From Bacteroides xylanisolvens XB1A (GTDB lineage Bacteria > Bacteroidota > Bacteroidia > Bacteroidales > Bacteroidaceae), in NCBI RefSeq assembly GCF_000210075.1, contig NC_021017.1:2935780-2999779 (forward strand): a stretch of DNA of 64,000 nt, read 5' to 3'. Each line of letters starts with the position of its first letter. Position 1 is the stretch's first letter. The notes below the pieces were generated by a model. That model searched no databases. It saw only the letters and a list, made by a program, of their open reading frames with translations, and was not told the DNA's origin. Shown in pieces: positions 28,585-38,199 of the stretch. The position numbers were made by a program, and so were the translations under genes.

Positions 28585-28739
28585 AATCTTTTTTTATGAT
28601 TTCGGGTGCAAGATAATGCAATTTTCCATGCGTGTACGGAACGCGTCAGCCATAGTCATGAAAAGTCGGCAATAGTCAGGGAGTCGGAAAACACGCCCTC
28701 CTTCTTTTTGGGGGCGGCATAATGAATCAATCGAACCTG
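28585..28739. other. Intergenic DNA upstream of the structured leader
   Basis: No gene is seen. The DNA separates the divergent HTH genes from the promoter at 28740 and carries a weak GC hairpin near 28690-28720. Confidence 0.4.
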
Positions 28740-28774
28740 TTTGCCCGGAATATCAGATTAATTTCCTATCTTTA
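28740..28774 (+). promoter_or_regulatory. Promoter of the structured leader
   Basis: TTTG (28740-28743) and TATCTTTA (28767-28774) fit the Bacteroides promoter pattern. The gap of 23 bases is slightly long. Transcription would start near 28781 and run through the hairpin region to the RibD-like gene. Confidence 0.5.
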
Positions 28775-28855
28775 CCCCGGAAATATGAATTCATTCAGGA
28801 ACGGGGATTAATCCGGTCCTGTTGATATATAGACATAACGTTCGCGGAACGCCCT

Positions 28856-28973
28856 CAAGACGAAATCTGGTAAATTTCACAAGAATAAGGGACCTCTGCG
28901 TAAGGCTATGCTATGCATTGTCATAGCGTGGCTTGCGCTGCTCTTATTCTTGGTTTACCAGAGCCACGTCTTG
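28856..28973 (+). ncRNA. Long five-helix hairpin leader, possible attenuator
   Basis: One near-continuous stem of about 118 bases is formed by five paired segments: CAAGACG/CGTCTTG (28856 with 28967), TCTGGTAAA/TTTACCAGA (28866 with 28954), AAGAATAAG/CTTATTCTT (28881 with 28943), GCGTAAG/CTTGCGC (28898 with 28932) and CTATG/CATAG (28906 with 28922). GCGTAAGGC is repeated at 28979-28987, so the inner helix has a competing partner, as in attenuators. A small terminator-like hairpin follows. It could be a regulatory leader or an independent RNA. Confidence 0.65.
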
Positions 28974-28982
28974 AAGTTGCGT

Positions 28983-29010
28983 AAGGCCACGCTCTTTTTA
29001 TGGCCTTTTT
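28983..29010 (+). terminator. Terminator-like hairpin before the RibD-like gene
   Basis: AAGGCC (28983-28988) pairs with GGCCTT (29002-29007), followed by T residues to 29010. Together with the large hairpin just upstream it could form an attenuator 36 bases before the ATG. Confidence 0.5.
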
Positions 29011-29046
29011 CCGGAACCATTACGAAATAAAAAATATCCTATTCAT

Positions 29047-29460
29047 ATGGCGACGGTTCAGATCCTGGCTTTCATCACCCTTGACGGCTACCTTGCCCGC
29101 AGGAGTACATTTCCCGATTTGTGGGAACACCCCGAGAAATATGGCATCACCCGTATCCGGGAGGCTGCCTTGTCCTGCCTTGGCCCTGATGTATCCTTCA
29201 TGTCCCTGACGGAATGGAAGCAGGGGCATTCCGGTGTATACCTTGCGGAAGCGGCTTTGGAGACGCTTCCTTTTACGGACAGCCTGCTCCGCTTTGACAT
29301 GGCCGACGAGCTGGTCTTGTATGTCCTGCCCCGCTTCCAGGGGGAAGGCTTCCGCCTGTTCGAAGGATGCCCCGGATTTTCCTTATGGGAGCTGGCCGGG
29401 ATGCGGAGTTTCGACAGGGATGTCTGCTGCCTGCATTACAGACGGGTCGCCGGCGGGTAA
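29047..29460 (+). CDS. RibD C-terminal / dihydrofolate reductase-like protein
   Basis: This 137-residue protein begins MATVQILAFITLDGYLA, the first strand and loop typical of the RibD-C/DHFR-like reductase fold, and shows the later pattern DELVLYVLPRFQGEGFRLF. Proteins of this short type accompany topB and excision genes in Bacteroides elements. The reaction is not known. Its last 78 bases overlap the 3' end of topB on the other strand. A long structured leader lies upstream. Confidence 0.75.
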   Translation: MATVQILAFITLDGYLARRSTFPDLWEHPEKYGITRIREAALSCLGPDVSFMSLTEWKQGHSGVYLAEAALETLPFTDSLLRFDMADELVLYVLPRFQGEGFRLFEGCPGFSLWELAGMRSFDRDVCCLHYRRVAGG

Positions 29461-31482
29461 CGGCTGTCTCTCCACCGGGATGTCCCTGAATGTCATCTCT
29501 ATCCTGTAGTTTTCGTCCATTTTAAGTGATGCCTCATAGGGCTTTCCCTTCCTGCTGACAAAAGGCAGGAAATCCGTTTTCTTTCCTTCCAGCAGGCAAA
29601 GCATCTCTCCGTCGGTCAGCTCCCTTGCGTTGAATGTCCTGAAAAGCAGGAACGCGCAGTCCGGGTCACCGCACCGGGCCACCTTCCGGTGAAGGGTCAG
29701 TGTCTCCATGCCGCATTTGGGACAGCGGTGTCGGGGCGGTCCGGGATGTTCGAACCGGACCGCCGAGAGTTCCTCCACGATCTGCCGTGCATATTTTCCA
29801 ACCTTTTGGATGAACACGTCCGCGTCCAGTTCTCCCCGCTCGATCTCCTGCAGGTCCTTTTCCCACCGGGCGGTCATCTCCGGATCGGCGATCAGCTTGT
29901 TCCTGACGGCCTCATACACCTCCAGCCCTTTCGGGGTGGGCAGCAGGCCGCATCCCTGTCTTTCGACATACCGGCGTGCGATGAGCAGTTCGATGACACC
30001 GGCCCTTGTGGAGGGTGTGCCGAGTCCGCACCGTTCCATTTCGGACAGCAGCGAGGCTTCCGTAAAAAGCGGTACGGGACAGGTTTCCACGCTTCGGACG
30101 GATATGTCCGTTACCGGCAGCACCTCGTCCTGCCCCCAGGAGGGGAACATGGTGTCTTCTTCTTTCCCGGTCCCGTTATGAACGTTTTTCCATCCGGCAT
30201 GCACCGTCCGGCGGTATCCGGCCTCGAACAGGATTCCCCCGCATTCGATACGGACATCCGCCTCTTCTTTGGTGCAGTCACCCGAAAAGGCTTCCAGCAT
30301 CCTGCCTGCGACCATCCGGTAGAGGTTCTGCTCATCAAGCGGCAGTTTGCCGGGTATGTTTTCCGTTATGATGATGGCATGGTGTCCGGTCACCTTGCCG
30401 TCATCGGCGGCACGGGCGGACAGCACCCTGCCTTCCGGTGTCTCCGCATGACGTGCGAAACACGGGTCGTCTTTCAGAAGGGAAAGCAGTGTCGGCATAT
30501 CCTCCGGCATGTCCTTCCGGATGTAGCGGCAGGAGGTACGCGGGTATGAGATGTATCCTCCCTCATACAGCCTCTGCAGGGCGGATGCCGTCTGTCCTGC
30601 CGTCAGCCCCATCCGGAGGTTCGCCTCCTTCTGCAAGGAGGCCAGGTCATGCAAAAGCGGCGGTTCCTCCACCGTTTCCTTTCTCTCCGCCTGTATTACC
30701 GTGGCCACACGCGATGCCGCGATCCGGTTCCGGGCGGCTACGGCCTCCTGCTGCTGCGTGTATTTTTCCGGGCAGGTGAAAACAAGCTCTTTACCGTCCT
30801 TGAGGACCGACAGCTCCAGCCGGTAATAAGGTACGGCGTTGAAATCCCTGTTCTCCAGGTAACGGCGCGAGACAAGCGCAAGTACCGGTGTCTGTACCCG
30901 TCCGAGCGAGTGGTTCTTTTTTCCGGCTGCCATGCCGAGCGCGAGGCTTGCATTGTACCCGATGATTCGGTCGGCTTCCCGCCGTGCCCTGCCTGCCAGG
31001 TACAGACCTTCATAGAGACTGTCTGGTCTAAGGTCAAGGAACGCCTTTCGGATCGCCTTGTCCGTCAGTGAGGAAAGCCACAGACGTTCGGTTTTTCCTT
31101 TGAAGCCCAGATAATCATAAAGGTTGCGGGCGACCATCTGCCCCTCACGGGAGGTGTCCGTGGCCGTAACCGCCCCGTCCGCTTCCCGCAGCAGCCTGCG
31201 GATGACCTCCAGCTGCCTGACGGCCACGGGGTCATCCCGGAAACCGTCTTCCGTCCTTGTCCGGCGGACGGCGAGTCCGGAGGGGACTGCAAGGGGAAGC
31301 ATCTCCCTTGTAAAAGGTCCTTCCATACAGGAAAATGGGGAAACCGGGGCCAGCAGGTGGCCGAACGTTCATGTGACGGCGTATCCGTTTCCGATGAGAT
31401 ACCCGTCTTCCATTTTGTCCGCGCCCAATATGCGGGCCAGTCTTTTAGCCACGAGGGGCTTTTCACAAATCACGACTTTCAT
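29383..31482 (-). CDS. topB: DNA topoisomerase III, with in-frame TGA
   Basis: The 699-residue type IA topoisomerase is complete only if TGA at 31369-31371 (codon 38) is read through. Upstream is MKVVICEKPLVAKRLARILG, the toprim start. The TGA falls in GYAVT-stop-TFGHL, where type IA enzymes carry a strongly conserved Trp (VTWxxGHL). Downstream are ATDTSREGQ, the active-site region SYPRTSCRYI (Tyr in the YPRT motif), GLGTPSTRAG, and a C-terminal zinc-ribbon (CPKCGMETLT). In CTnDOT the homologous exc gene takes part in excision. It ends in TAA and closes the nine-gene operon. Four other Trp codons in the gene are TGG. Confidence 0.88.
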
Positions 31483-31526
31483 TTTCTTACATTTTTATTG
31501 TCAGGTTATTATCTGTTGTTTATGGA

Positions 31527-32396
31527 TTATCCTATTTGGGGACGTTTCTTCGACTTCCCGGCTCCTTTGGCGGGTTTCTCTCCGCTCCGGGCTTTCTTTG
31601 TTTTTCCGATCTTCTCGGAAAGCTGCGGCATATTCCCCATGCTTTCCGCGGGGGAAGGGAGTGTCCGGGCGGGAGGAATCCCCATAGGGACCATGTCATA
31701 CCCTTTGGAGGTCATCTCCAGTCTCACATGGTCCATCGGCTTGAGATACAGGGTGGCTTTCCCGTCGGAGGTGAACTCGTAAAGGACCGTCTCCCTTCCG
31801 GCGAGGATGCTCTCGTAGTTCTGGTAGCAGAGGCTTTCCTGCGGGACACCGTTCTGTCGGAGCATCCCGCAGATCTCGTCGGGGCACAGGTTTCCGAATT
31901 TCCTCTCATGCGGCGAGGCGAATATATACTCGTAGGTGGACAGCAGCAGACTCTCCTGAAGCAGGCTCGGGCAGCGGTCATAAGTGGTCATCCGGTATAT
32001 TTTCCTGGATATGTCCTTCAGCTGCCGGGAAAGGTCGCGGGGCTTGGAGGAAAGCGGTATGCTCCCCAGGCGGATGAGCGAGCGGTTGATGTCGCCTATG
32101 ACGCCCCGTTCCCACCGGGCGAGCAGGTCCGCGCGGTTCTGCCGGAAATTCTCACGGAGAATCCCCGGAATTCCTCCGGTGTTGAAGAACAGGCCGGCGC
32201 GCTTCCATAAGGATGGTTTCCTCAGGTTGGTGGCACTCCAGCGGATGACATTGAAACGGTAGTTTTCCATGAACTGCCGGAGAGGGTTCCGGTATGAGAA
32301 AATATCCTTTATGGTCTTCTGCAGCGCCTTGCGGTCGATGGTGCGTCTGCCGGCGTCGAGCAGCTCTTCGGGTGTGGGTGTTCCTGTTGTTTCCAT
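31527..32396 (-). CDS. Conserved mobile-element protein of unknown function
   Basis: The protein has 289 residues, is mostly helical, and starts METTGTPTPEELLDAG. The C-terminal tail of about 35 residues is Lys/Ala/Pro rich (KTKKARSGEKPAKGAGKSKK) and probably disordered or DNA-binding. It does not show the repeated motif of the six genes that follow upstream. It lies 44 bases before topB in the same operon and ends in TAA. I do not recognise the family. Confidence 0.6.
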   Translation of the reverse strand: METTGTPTPEELLDAGRRTIDRKALQKTIKDIFSYRNPLRQFMENYRFNVIRWSATNLRKPSLWKRAGLFFNTGGIPGILRENFRQNRADLLARWERGVIGDINRSLIRLGSIPLSSKPRDLSRQLKDISRKIYRMTTYDRCPSLLQESLLLSTYEYIFASPHERKFGNLCPDEICGMLRQNGVPQESLCYQNYESILAGRETVLYEFTSDGKATLYLKPMDHVRLEMTSKGYDMVPMGIPPARTLPSPAESMGNMPQLSEKIGKTKKARSGEKPAKGAGKSKKRPQIG

Positions 32397-32402
32397 TGCG
32401 GT

Positions 32403-33656
32403 TTATAATTGGGGTTTCACTTTTCTGAAGGCCGGTCCCTTTTGCTTGCGGGCCGGTTCCTTTTTCTTTTCACCGGAGGATGGGGGGATCATGCCCTTTT
32501 CCGGGCATTCCGCCATGGCCTGTATCCTTTCCGCATACTTGTCCGTCTTTTGGGGAACGGATGGCGTATCCCTGCGGATCCCTTCCCTTTTCAGAAGGAG
32601 TTCAGCGGCCGCCATGGACCTTTCCCGAAGGTCGTGCATCCTCTCCTTATAAGGGAAGTTGCGGTACAGTTCCCTTTCCCTTGCGAGCATGCGGAGTTCC
32701 TTCTCGATACCGGCGAACTCCTTCCTGTAACGGAACGGACCGTCCATATACAGGTGGGCGTATCCCTTCCGGGCGATATCCTGCAGGGTCATGATCTCCC
32801 GGTTGTTTGCGGAGAGCGCCAGGGAGTTGGCCCTCACGAAACGCTCCAGGTTCTCCGCCGTGGGCGACATGTCGAAAGATGCTGTCGGGAGATAGCGGGC
32901 AAGGATTTCCAGCGGGGGCCGGGAGGCGGGAAAATCCCGTCTGTTCTCCCGTGACATTTCCAGCAGCCTCCGGGAGGCTGTCTCGATCCGGTATATGGAA
33001 AGCGTTTTCATTCCTTCCCATGCGGCGGAATAGAAACGGTCCGCCATCTCCTGCAGCATCCCGCGCATACGCTCCGGGCCCTGCAGTCCGTCATTGAACA
33101 CCCCGACACCCCGTTCCGTCTTCACGAGGGTAAGGCGGAACAGGGCTTTCTTCCCTTCCGAGGCCCTTTCCATGGCGGTCTCATAGGCCTCGTAGTTCCG
33201 GCAGCCGGGTGAAAGCCCCATCTCTTCGAGTGCGGTACGGTCTATCTCCCTTCCGTGCGCCCTCAGGTAGACGGCCCGTCTGAGCGGTACCGGTTTTCCT
33301 CCGGTTATTTCGCCATATCCGGAGATGAGCTTCCATATGTTTCCGGGGCGTTCCTCCCGGAGCTCCTCCCTTGTCGGAAGCATTCTTTCCGGTACTCCTT
33401 CCAGGGCCAGCAGCAGGTTGTCCGGAACCTGCCCGTTTCCCTCCCTTATGGCTTTGTCGGCGGTATGCCCGATGAATTCCATGAAGGGATCCGTGCCTTT
33501 CGGCCTGTGCCGGACCACCATGAAGGATTTTATCCGGTTGTCCGGACACAGCTCCAGATAGAGGTTTCCGGACGTTTCCTTCCGGGGGCGTTTCCAAGGC
33601 CTTTTCAGCCGTTCCAGCCACCATGCCATGCTATATCCGTCTTTTAGGGGTTCCAT
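32403..33656 (-). CDS. Element paralog family, member 1 (most divergent)
   Basis: This 417-residue protein is one of six tandem paralogs (32403-39378). The shared core appears as ERGVGVFNDGLQGPERMRGM, followed by LQEMADRFY and LSIYRIE. The C-terminal tail is Lys/Arg rich. Another shared trace is the AAELLLKREGIRR segment, corresponding to ILRTDFLVRG in the others. It overlaps the next upstream gene by 26 bases. No signal peptide, membrane segment or known catalytic motif is visible. Function unknown. Confidence 0.6.
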   Translation of the reverse strand: MEPLKDGYSMAWWLERLKRPWKRPRKETSGNLYLELCPDNRIKSFMVVRHRPKGTDPFMEFIGHTADKAIREGNGQVPDNLLLALEGVPERMLPTREELREERPGNIWKLISGYGEITGGKPVPLRRAVYLRAHGREIDRTALEEMGLSPGCRNYEAYETAMERASEGKKALFRLTLVKTERGVGVFNDGLQGPERMRGMLQEMADRFYSAAWEGMKTLSIYRIETASRRLLEMSRENRRDFPASRPPLEILARYLPTASFDMSPTAENLERFVRANSLALSANNREIMTLQDIARKGYAHLYMDGPFRYRKEFAGIEKELRMLARERELYRNFPYKERMHDLRERSMAAAELLLKREGIRRDTPSVPQKTDKYAERIQAMAECPEKGMIPPSSGEKKKEPARKQKGPAFRKVKPQL

Positions 33657-34770
33657 CTGTTTTCCTCCATCGGTTTGTCTTCTTTTTACCGGCAGGCGGA
33701 CCGGCTCTGTGCCCGGTTTCCTTTTCCGCTATGGAAGGCGCGTATCCCCGTACCTTATATTCTGTTCTGAGAATTCTCTCCGCCATGTCCCTGGAGGCCT
33801 GTCCGAGTGCCCGGTACATCACAATGTCATTCCTTTTCAGGCAGGCCTGCCGGCGTTCATACAGGCTGCGGAATCCGGCCCGGTGGACGGATACCTTCTC
33901 CAGCTGTCCGGGATCCGACAGTCCTCCGGCACGGATTTCGGTCAGGGCGGCGATTTCATTCGCCTCGTCCGTGACATTCAGGCCGAAGGTCTTGACAAAC
34001 CGCCGGAACGCCTCACCGTCCGCATGCATGGGACAGCCGGCTGACGGATGGAGTCCGGCCACAAGGGAGTCCGGCAGATAACCCGCCTTTTTGGGGACGA
34101 ACTCACGCCGGCCTTGCAGGGTGAACATAAAGGCGCACCTTTTGGCCGCGTCCGATATGCATTTATCGGATGTACTGAAGTGGTATACATCCAGTTTCTC
34201 CAGCCCGTGGAGTTCGGGGGAGAAATACCGGTCCGCGTGGTACTGCAGGTAACCTTCCAGACATTGCAGTCCCCGGCCCGAGTCGTCGAACAGGAGCACG
34301 CCCTTGTCCGTGCGGACGGCGGAGAGGGTGCGCCCGGGCAGGGCATTCTCCCTTTTTTCGTGGTAGGCATGGTACGCTTCCAGCATTTTTCTATTATCGG
34401 GATTGTCCGCCAGCCGTCCCGTCTTTTCCAGTATGGCCCACATCCCTTCCGGAAGGCCGCCCCCCGTGGTCTCATGGATGAACGTGAGGCTGCGCAGGTC
34501 AATCGAGGGCAGGTCGCGGATGTCGCCTTCTCGGATATAGTTGTCCAGCAGTTCCGGAAGGCCGTCGTCCGTCCGTTCCGCCCCCGCCAGGCAGAATACG
34601 GATTCATTGGGGACATACGCCCCGCCCAGGGCCAGCTCCGCCTGCCGGAGCAGATAATCGCCGCATTCACGGTCGCTGTGGCATACGGCATAGTCCGCCA
34701 GCCTGCCTTTTCTGTCCACATTGAAAAGGACGACCGGCCCGTTCTGTTTCAAATCGGTTTCTTTTTCCAT
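33631..34770 (-). CDS. Element paralog family, member 2
   Basis: This is a 379-residue paralog. The N-terminal part (GPVVLFNVDRKGRLADYAV) is followed by the family core KGVLLFDDSGRGLQCLEGYL, then QYHADRYFSPEL and LDVYHF, and by ERILRTEYKVRGYAPS near the end. The tail is basic (GPPAGKKKTNRWRK). It ends in TAG. Residues conserved among members include the Gly before LLF and the ADxYF segment. Function unknown. Confidence 0.65.
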   Translation of the reverse strand: MEKETDLKQNGPVVLFNVDRKGRLADYAVCHSDRECGDYLLRQAELALGGAYVPNESVFCLAGAERTDDGLPELLDNYIREGDIRDLPSIDLRSLTFIHETTGGGLPEGMWAILEKTGRLADNPDNRKMLEAYHAYHEKRENALPGRTLSAVRTDKGVLLFDDSGRGLQCLEGYLQYHADRYFSPELHGLEKLDVYHFSTSDKCISDAAKRCAFMFTLQGRREFVPKKAGYLPDSLVAGLHPSAGCPMHADGEAFRRFVKTFGLNVTDEANEIAALTEIRAGGLSDPGQLEKVSVHRAGFRSLYERRQACLKRNDIVMYRALGQASRDMAERILRTEYKVRGYAPSIAEKETGHRAGPPAGKKKTNRWRKTDGTPKRRI

Positions 34771-34806
34771 ATCGTGATATTTTAAATTTCTTTATATCCC
34801 GGCAGG

Positions 34807-35760
34807 TTATGATATTTTCCTGCCTGCGGATTTACGGGTGGTCTTTTTCTTCTCCGGTACCTTTTCCCGCGGACTGACGGGATGCGGGACGCCGTCCTTT
34901 ACCCGGTAGGTCCTGACCGGGAACGGTTCACCGGATACCAGCAGTCTGTTCCGTGTAAAGTCCGCCATGCAGTACAGCAGGTGCCGGGAGGAGGGGCGGT
35001 CATTCTCCGGCAGGTACAGGGCGTTCCCTTTGGCCAGTATCCCGAGTTGCGCCTTGTCCAGTACCCTGTTTCCCACAAGAAGGGAGGTATCGGGGGCATT
35101 GAGGTATTTCTCCAGCGGCCGGTGGCCCCTTGCGTCGAAGTCCCGGTGAAGTATATCCTCCGCCGCTTTTCTTATTTTAAGGGAAAGTTCCTTGAAGGCT
35201 TGCACGTCGAACAGGCCGGCGGATTTGACCTGGGTCACCTTTTCAAGCTGCTCGGCCAGGGGCAGCAGCTCCCGGTAATAGGTGAACGGCTTGTCATGGA
35301 TGTTCATATAACCGTGTTCCCTGATGGAGAGCAGGCGGTAGATATCCTCGTTCTCCGGCTTTCGGGATAGTTCGAGCCCCATATATCCCCTCACTTGGGA
35401 GAACAGCCCGGAATACCCCTCGGATGTCGGATTCATGGGAACGTAAAGTTTCGGTTCGAGGCGGTTGATGAATTCTGCCGGGAGGAGACCGGAGGAAACA
35501 TGCCCGCCCTTTCTGTCCCCGCCCGGTAAAAGTCCCCTGCGGCAGCTGCTGTTGATATGGGAGGCCAGCTCCTTCCGTAAACCGGAATACTCATAAATTT
35601 CCAGGGCCCCGTCATGGGCATGGGGATCGAAGAAATGGTCGGCGGTATGCTGGAGATAGCTTTCAAGGCCTTCCTTGCCGGTATTGCTGTCGGAAAACAG
35701 CAGATAACCGGACTCCCGCCGCACCACTTTCAAAGGTGTTGTCTTGTTTTTCTTTTCCAT
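34807..35760 (-). CDS. Element paralog family, member 3 (short form)
   Basis: This 317-residue protein begins directly with the family core (VVRRESGYLLFSDSNTGKEG, then LESYLQHTADHFFDPHAHDG and LEIYEY), so it lacks the N-terminal domain of about 150 residues found in its longest relative. It keeps the full C-terminal region: AAEDILHRDFDARGHRPLEK, then GNALYLPENDRPSSRHLLYC, and VRTYRVKDG. It is closest to the 36747-38195 protein. Function unknown. The tail is basic. Confidence 0.65.
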   Translation of the reverse strand: MEKKNKTTPLKVVRRESGYLLFSDSNTGKEGLESYLQHTADHFFDPHAHDGALEIYEYSGLRKELASHINSSCRRGLLPGGDRKGGHVSSGLLPAEFINRLEPKLYVPMNPTSEGYSGLFSQVRGYMGLELSRKPENEDIYRLLSIREHGYMNIHDKPFTYYRELLPLAEQLEKVTQVKSAGLFDVQAFKELSLKIRKAAEDILHRDFDARGHRPLEKYLNAPDTSLLVGNRVLDKAQLGILAKGNALYLPENDRPSSRHLLYCMADFTRNRLLVSGEPFPVRTYRVKDGVPHPVSPREKVPEKKKTTRKSAGRKIS

Positions 35761-35784
35761 ACTGTCTTTCTTGATTTTACAATT

Positions 35785-36744
35785 TTACATTTTATGCTGG
35801 GGTCCGGTCTTCTTTTTTGTACTTCTCGGAGAAGCGGAGGACCTCTTTCCCGTATCCCGTTTGAACCCGGCGGTTTCCCGGTCTCCGGGCGGGCGGCTGC
35901 CAAAGACGATGCGGTCCGTATTCCTATCTACCCATGCATACGCGTGAGCGGGATCATCCGGTATCCTTCCTGCCGTGCGGTGTCCGCGGACATCATAGGC
36001 GGAGTCCGGCAGCCTTTGCAGCTGCTGCCTGGTTTTGCAGGTTTCATCCTCTTCGTGGGGAGCCGTTTCCGGCATGTGCCGGAGCGTTTCCAAATGCCTG
36101 TCGTAACGCTCCGGGGCCTCCAGGGTGTCGGCGATATTTCCGTTACGATGGCTGACCGTGCAACCGGCATTGTGACAGAAGCTGCGGAAATCCTCTGCCG
36201 TCGGTCTCATCCCGTTCCGGTAACGGACATCCAGCCGGAAATCCTCCGGCTTTCGCGCGTAGGGATATGCCGCAAGGGAGATTTTCTCCGGATTGACCGG
36301 AGAGAGATCAGTAAGTACACCTTCCGCCTCATAGACGCATACCGGTCCCAGGTCGAATGACGGCTCGAAATAGGTATCTGCCATTTCCTGAAGGAATTCC
36401 CGAAGGCTCCTCCTGCCTTCTTCCGTATGGGTGAAGAAGAGGAAACCCCGGGATGTCTCCACGGTCGTATAAGCCGTGGAAGGGATATTGTTTCGTTTTT
36501 CCGGTTTTTCCTCGGGACTGACAGTCCAGGGGAAGCACCTCATGATGCCTTCGGGACAGCACCTTGATATTTCCGGCTGTCTCATGGATTCCCCGTCCAG
36601 TTTGATGACAATGTAAAAGTCCGTCTCATTCCGGCCTGTCTCGCAAAGGGCGGTGACGGTTCCCTTGTACGGATAGCTTTCAGGGGATTCGGGATCGTCC
36701 CCGACAATCCGCATCCTGATTCTGACTTGCTCTTTTCTGATCAT
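35785..36744 (-). CDS. Element paralog family, member 4
   Basis: This 319-residue paralog has core TSRGFLFFTHTEEGRRSLRE, then FLQEMADTYFEPSFDLGPV and CVYEAEG. The C-terminal family region is reduced to AYDVRGHRTAGRIPDDP. The N-terminal 70 residues (RMRIVGDDPESPESYPYKGT, then EIRR-like segments) differ from all others. The tail is basic. It starts 2 bases after the stop of the upstream gene. Function unknown. Confidence 0.6.
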   Translation of the reverse strand: MIRKEQVRIRMRIVGDDPESPESYPYKGTVTALCETGRNETDFYIVIKLDGESMRQPEISRCCPEGIMRCFPWTVSPEEKPEKRNNIPSTAYTTVETSRGFLFFTHTEEGRRSLREFLQEMADTYFEPSFDLGPVCVYEAEGVLTDLSPVNPEKISLAAYPYARKPEDFRLDVRYRNGMRPTAEDFRSFCHNAGCTVSHRNGNIADTLEAPERYDRHLETLRHMPETAPHEEDETCKTRQQLQRLPDSAYDVRGHRTAGRIPDDPAHAYAWVDRNTDRIVFGSRPPGDRETAGFKRDTGKRSSASPRSTKKKTGPQHKM

Positions 36745-36746
36745 GG

Positions 36747-38195
36747 CTATATTTTAGGCTTGTTACTCTTGGACTTCGTTTCTCTTTTTTTCGCTTTCCC
36801 GTCAGGTTCCGGATCAACCGGTCGGATCAGCCCGTCGCTTGTCATCCGGTATGTCCGCACGCCGGGGAACGGCCTTGCCGATGTTACCAGCCGGTTTTCG
36901 AACCTGTCGGCCATGCAGTACGCCTGCCGGCGGTTTTCCGGAGAGTCATTCTCCGGAAGATGCACCGCGTGCCCGTCGTGAAGCACCGCCCTTTGGACGG
37001 AGTTCAGCTTGACGCGGCCTACCGTGAAGGCAAGGTTTCCGTCATCCAGCTCGTTTACGATGGAACGGTGCCCCCTCACATCGAAATCCCTTTGCAGGAT
37101 GGCTTCCGCCTGTCGGCTGAGAACCGAGGAATAGATCCTGAAATCGTCCGCGTTGAATGCGGCGGCGTTTTTCACCTGCGTGACCTGTTCCAGCTTCCTT
37201 GCCACCGGCAGCAGGGTGTCGAAGTACGTAAACGGTTTCTCATGGACATTCATATAGCCGTTACGCATGACGGTCAGCAGCCGGTAGATGTCGTAGTTCT
37301 CCCGGCTGACGGTCGTTTGTGTCCTCTCATCGTCCTTGAAGCGTGAGATGAAACCGGCGAAACTATCCGCGTCGGGACGCAGCGGATGGCTGTATAGGGG
37401 AACCAGCCCTTCCGTGAATCCCTCCGGCAGCGCGGACGGGGCGACATGGCGGTGAGGGGAAAAATCGAACCGGTTTACCGGAAAGTATCGGAAAGGGGCG
37501 TATACCGTGTCAATAAAGGAAGGCAGCTTTCCCTTCAGGACGGGGCATTCATAGATGTCCAGCCGGCCCATGTCGCAGTGCGGGTCGAAATAGTGGTCCG
37601 CCACATGCTGGATGCAGGCCCTGAACCCCTCCCTGCCGGTCTCGTTGCCGGAGAAAAGCAGGTAACCGAAATCATTTTTCACCACCGTAAGGGGCAGCAC
37701 GTATTCCGGCTGCAGGCGGTAGATATTCTTCCTTTCGCGCTGCCTCCCGAGGAATTCGATGTAGCCGGTCTCCTGCATGAAGTGTTTTTTCAGCACGGAG
37801 CAGTCCGGCGTTCCCCTGGTCAGGGTGGAATATACCGCGTCGGCAAGGGTGATTTTCTTTTCCGGCAACCGGCTTTCCGAGGCCAGAAAAGGAAGGAGCG
37901 TGTCACGTATGTAGCGGTCGGCCGTCTGTCCCGACACGGGTGGCGGCACGTCTTTCATGCTTTGGAAACGGAAGACGAGCAGTGTCACGTCCGGCACGTA
38001 TGTGCAGAGGGAGGCGGCCTTCACGTTGTCGTCCAGAAAATGCCTTACTCCGGTTTCCACGTCACCCTGCTGCAGGAAACGCAGGGCATTTTCCGAAGAC
38101 GGCCGGTAATGGCCGTACCTGTCTATGGCGATACAGACCGTGCCGGGCTGCTGCGGATTGAAATAAGGTTCGGAAGATAGTCTGTTGCTGTCCAT
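36747..38195 (-). CDS. Element paralog family, member 5 (longest form)
   Basis: This 482-residue protein has the full three-part architecture. The N-terminal domain (about 1-160) contains GHYRPSSENALRFLQQGDVE. The family core is at about 165-240: KNDFGYLLFSGNETGREGFR, then ACIQHVADHYFDPHCDMG and LDIYEC. The C-terminal domain (about 300-450) contains AEAILQRDFDVRGHRS and HAVHLPENDSPENRRQAYC. It is the best query for searching the family. It ends in TAG. Function unknown, cytoplasmic by appearance. Confidence 0.65.
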   Translation of the reverse strand: MDSNRLSSEPYFNPQQPGTVCIAIDRYGHYRPSSENALRFLQQGDVETGVRHFLDDNVKAASLCTYVPDVTLLVFRFQSMKDVPPPVSGQTADRYIRDTLLPFLASESRLPEKKITLADAVYSTLTRGTPDCSVLKKHFMQETGYIEFLGRQRERKNIYRLQPEYVLPLTVVKNDFGYLLFSGNETGREGFRACIQHVADHYFDPHCDMGRLDIYECPVLKGKLPSFIDTVYAPFRYFPVNRFDFSPHRHVAPSALPEGFTEGLVPLYSHPLRPDADSFAGFISRFKDDERTQTTVSRENYDIYRLLTVMRNGYMNVHEKPFTYFDTLLPVARKLEQVTQVKNAAAFNADDFRIYSSVLSRQAEAILQRDFDVRGHRSIVNELDDGNLAFTVGRVKLNSVQRAVLHDGHAVHLPENDSPENRRQAYCMADRFENRLVTSARPFPGVRTYRMTSDGLIRPVDPEPDGKAKKRETKSKSNKPKI

Positions 38196-38199
38196 CGTA

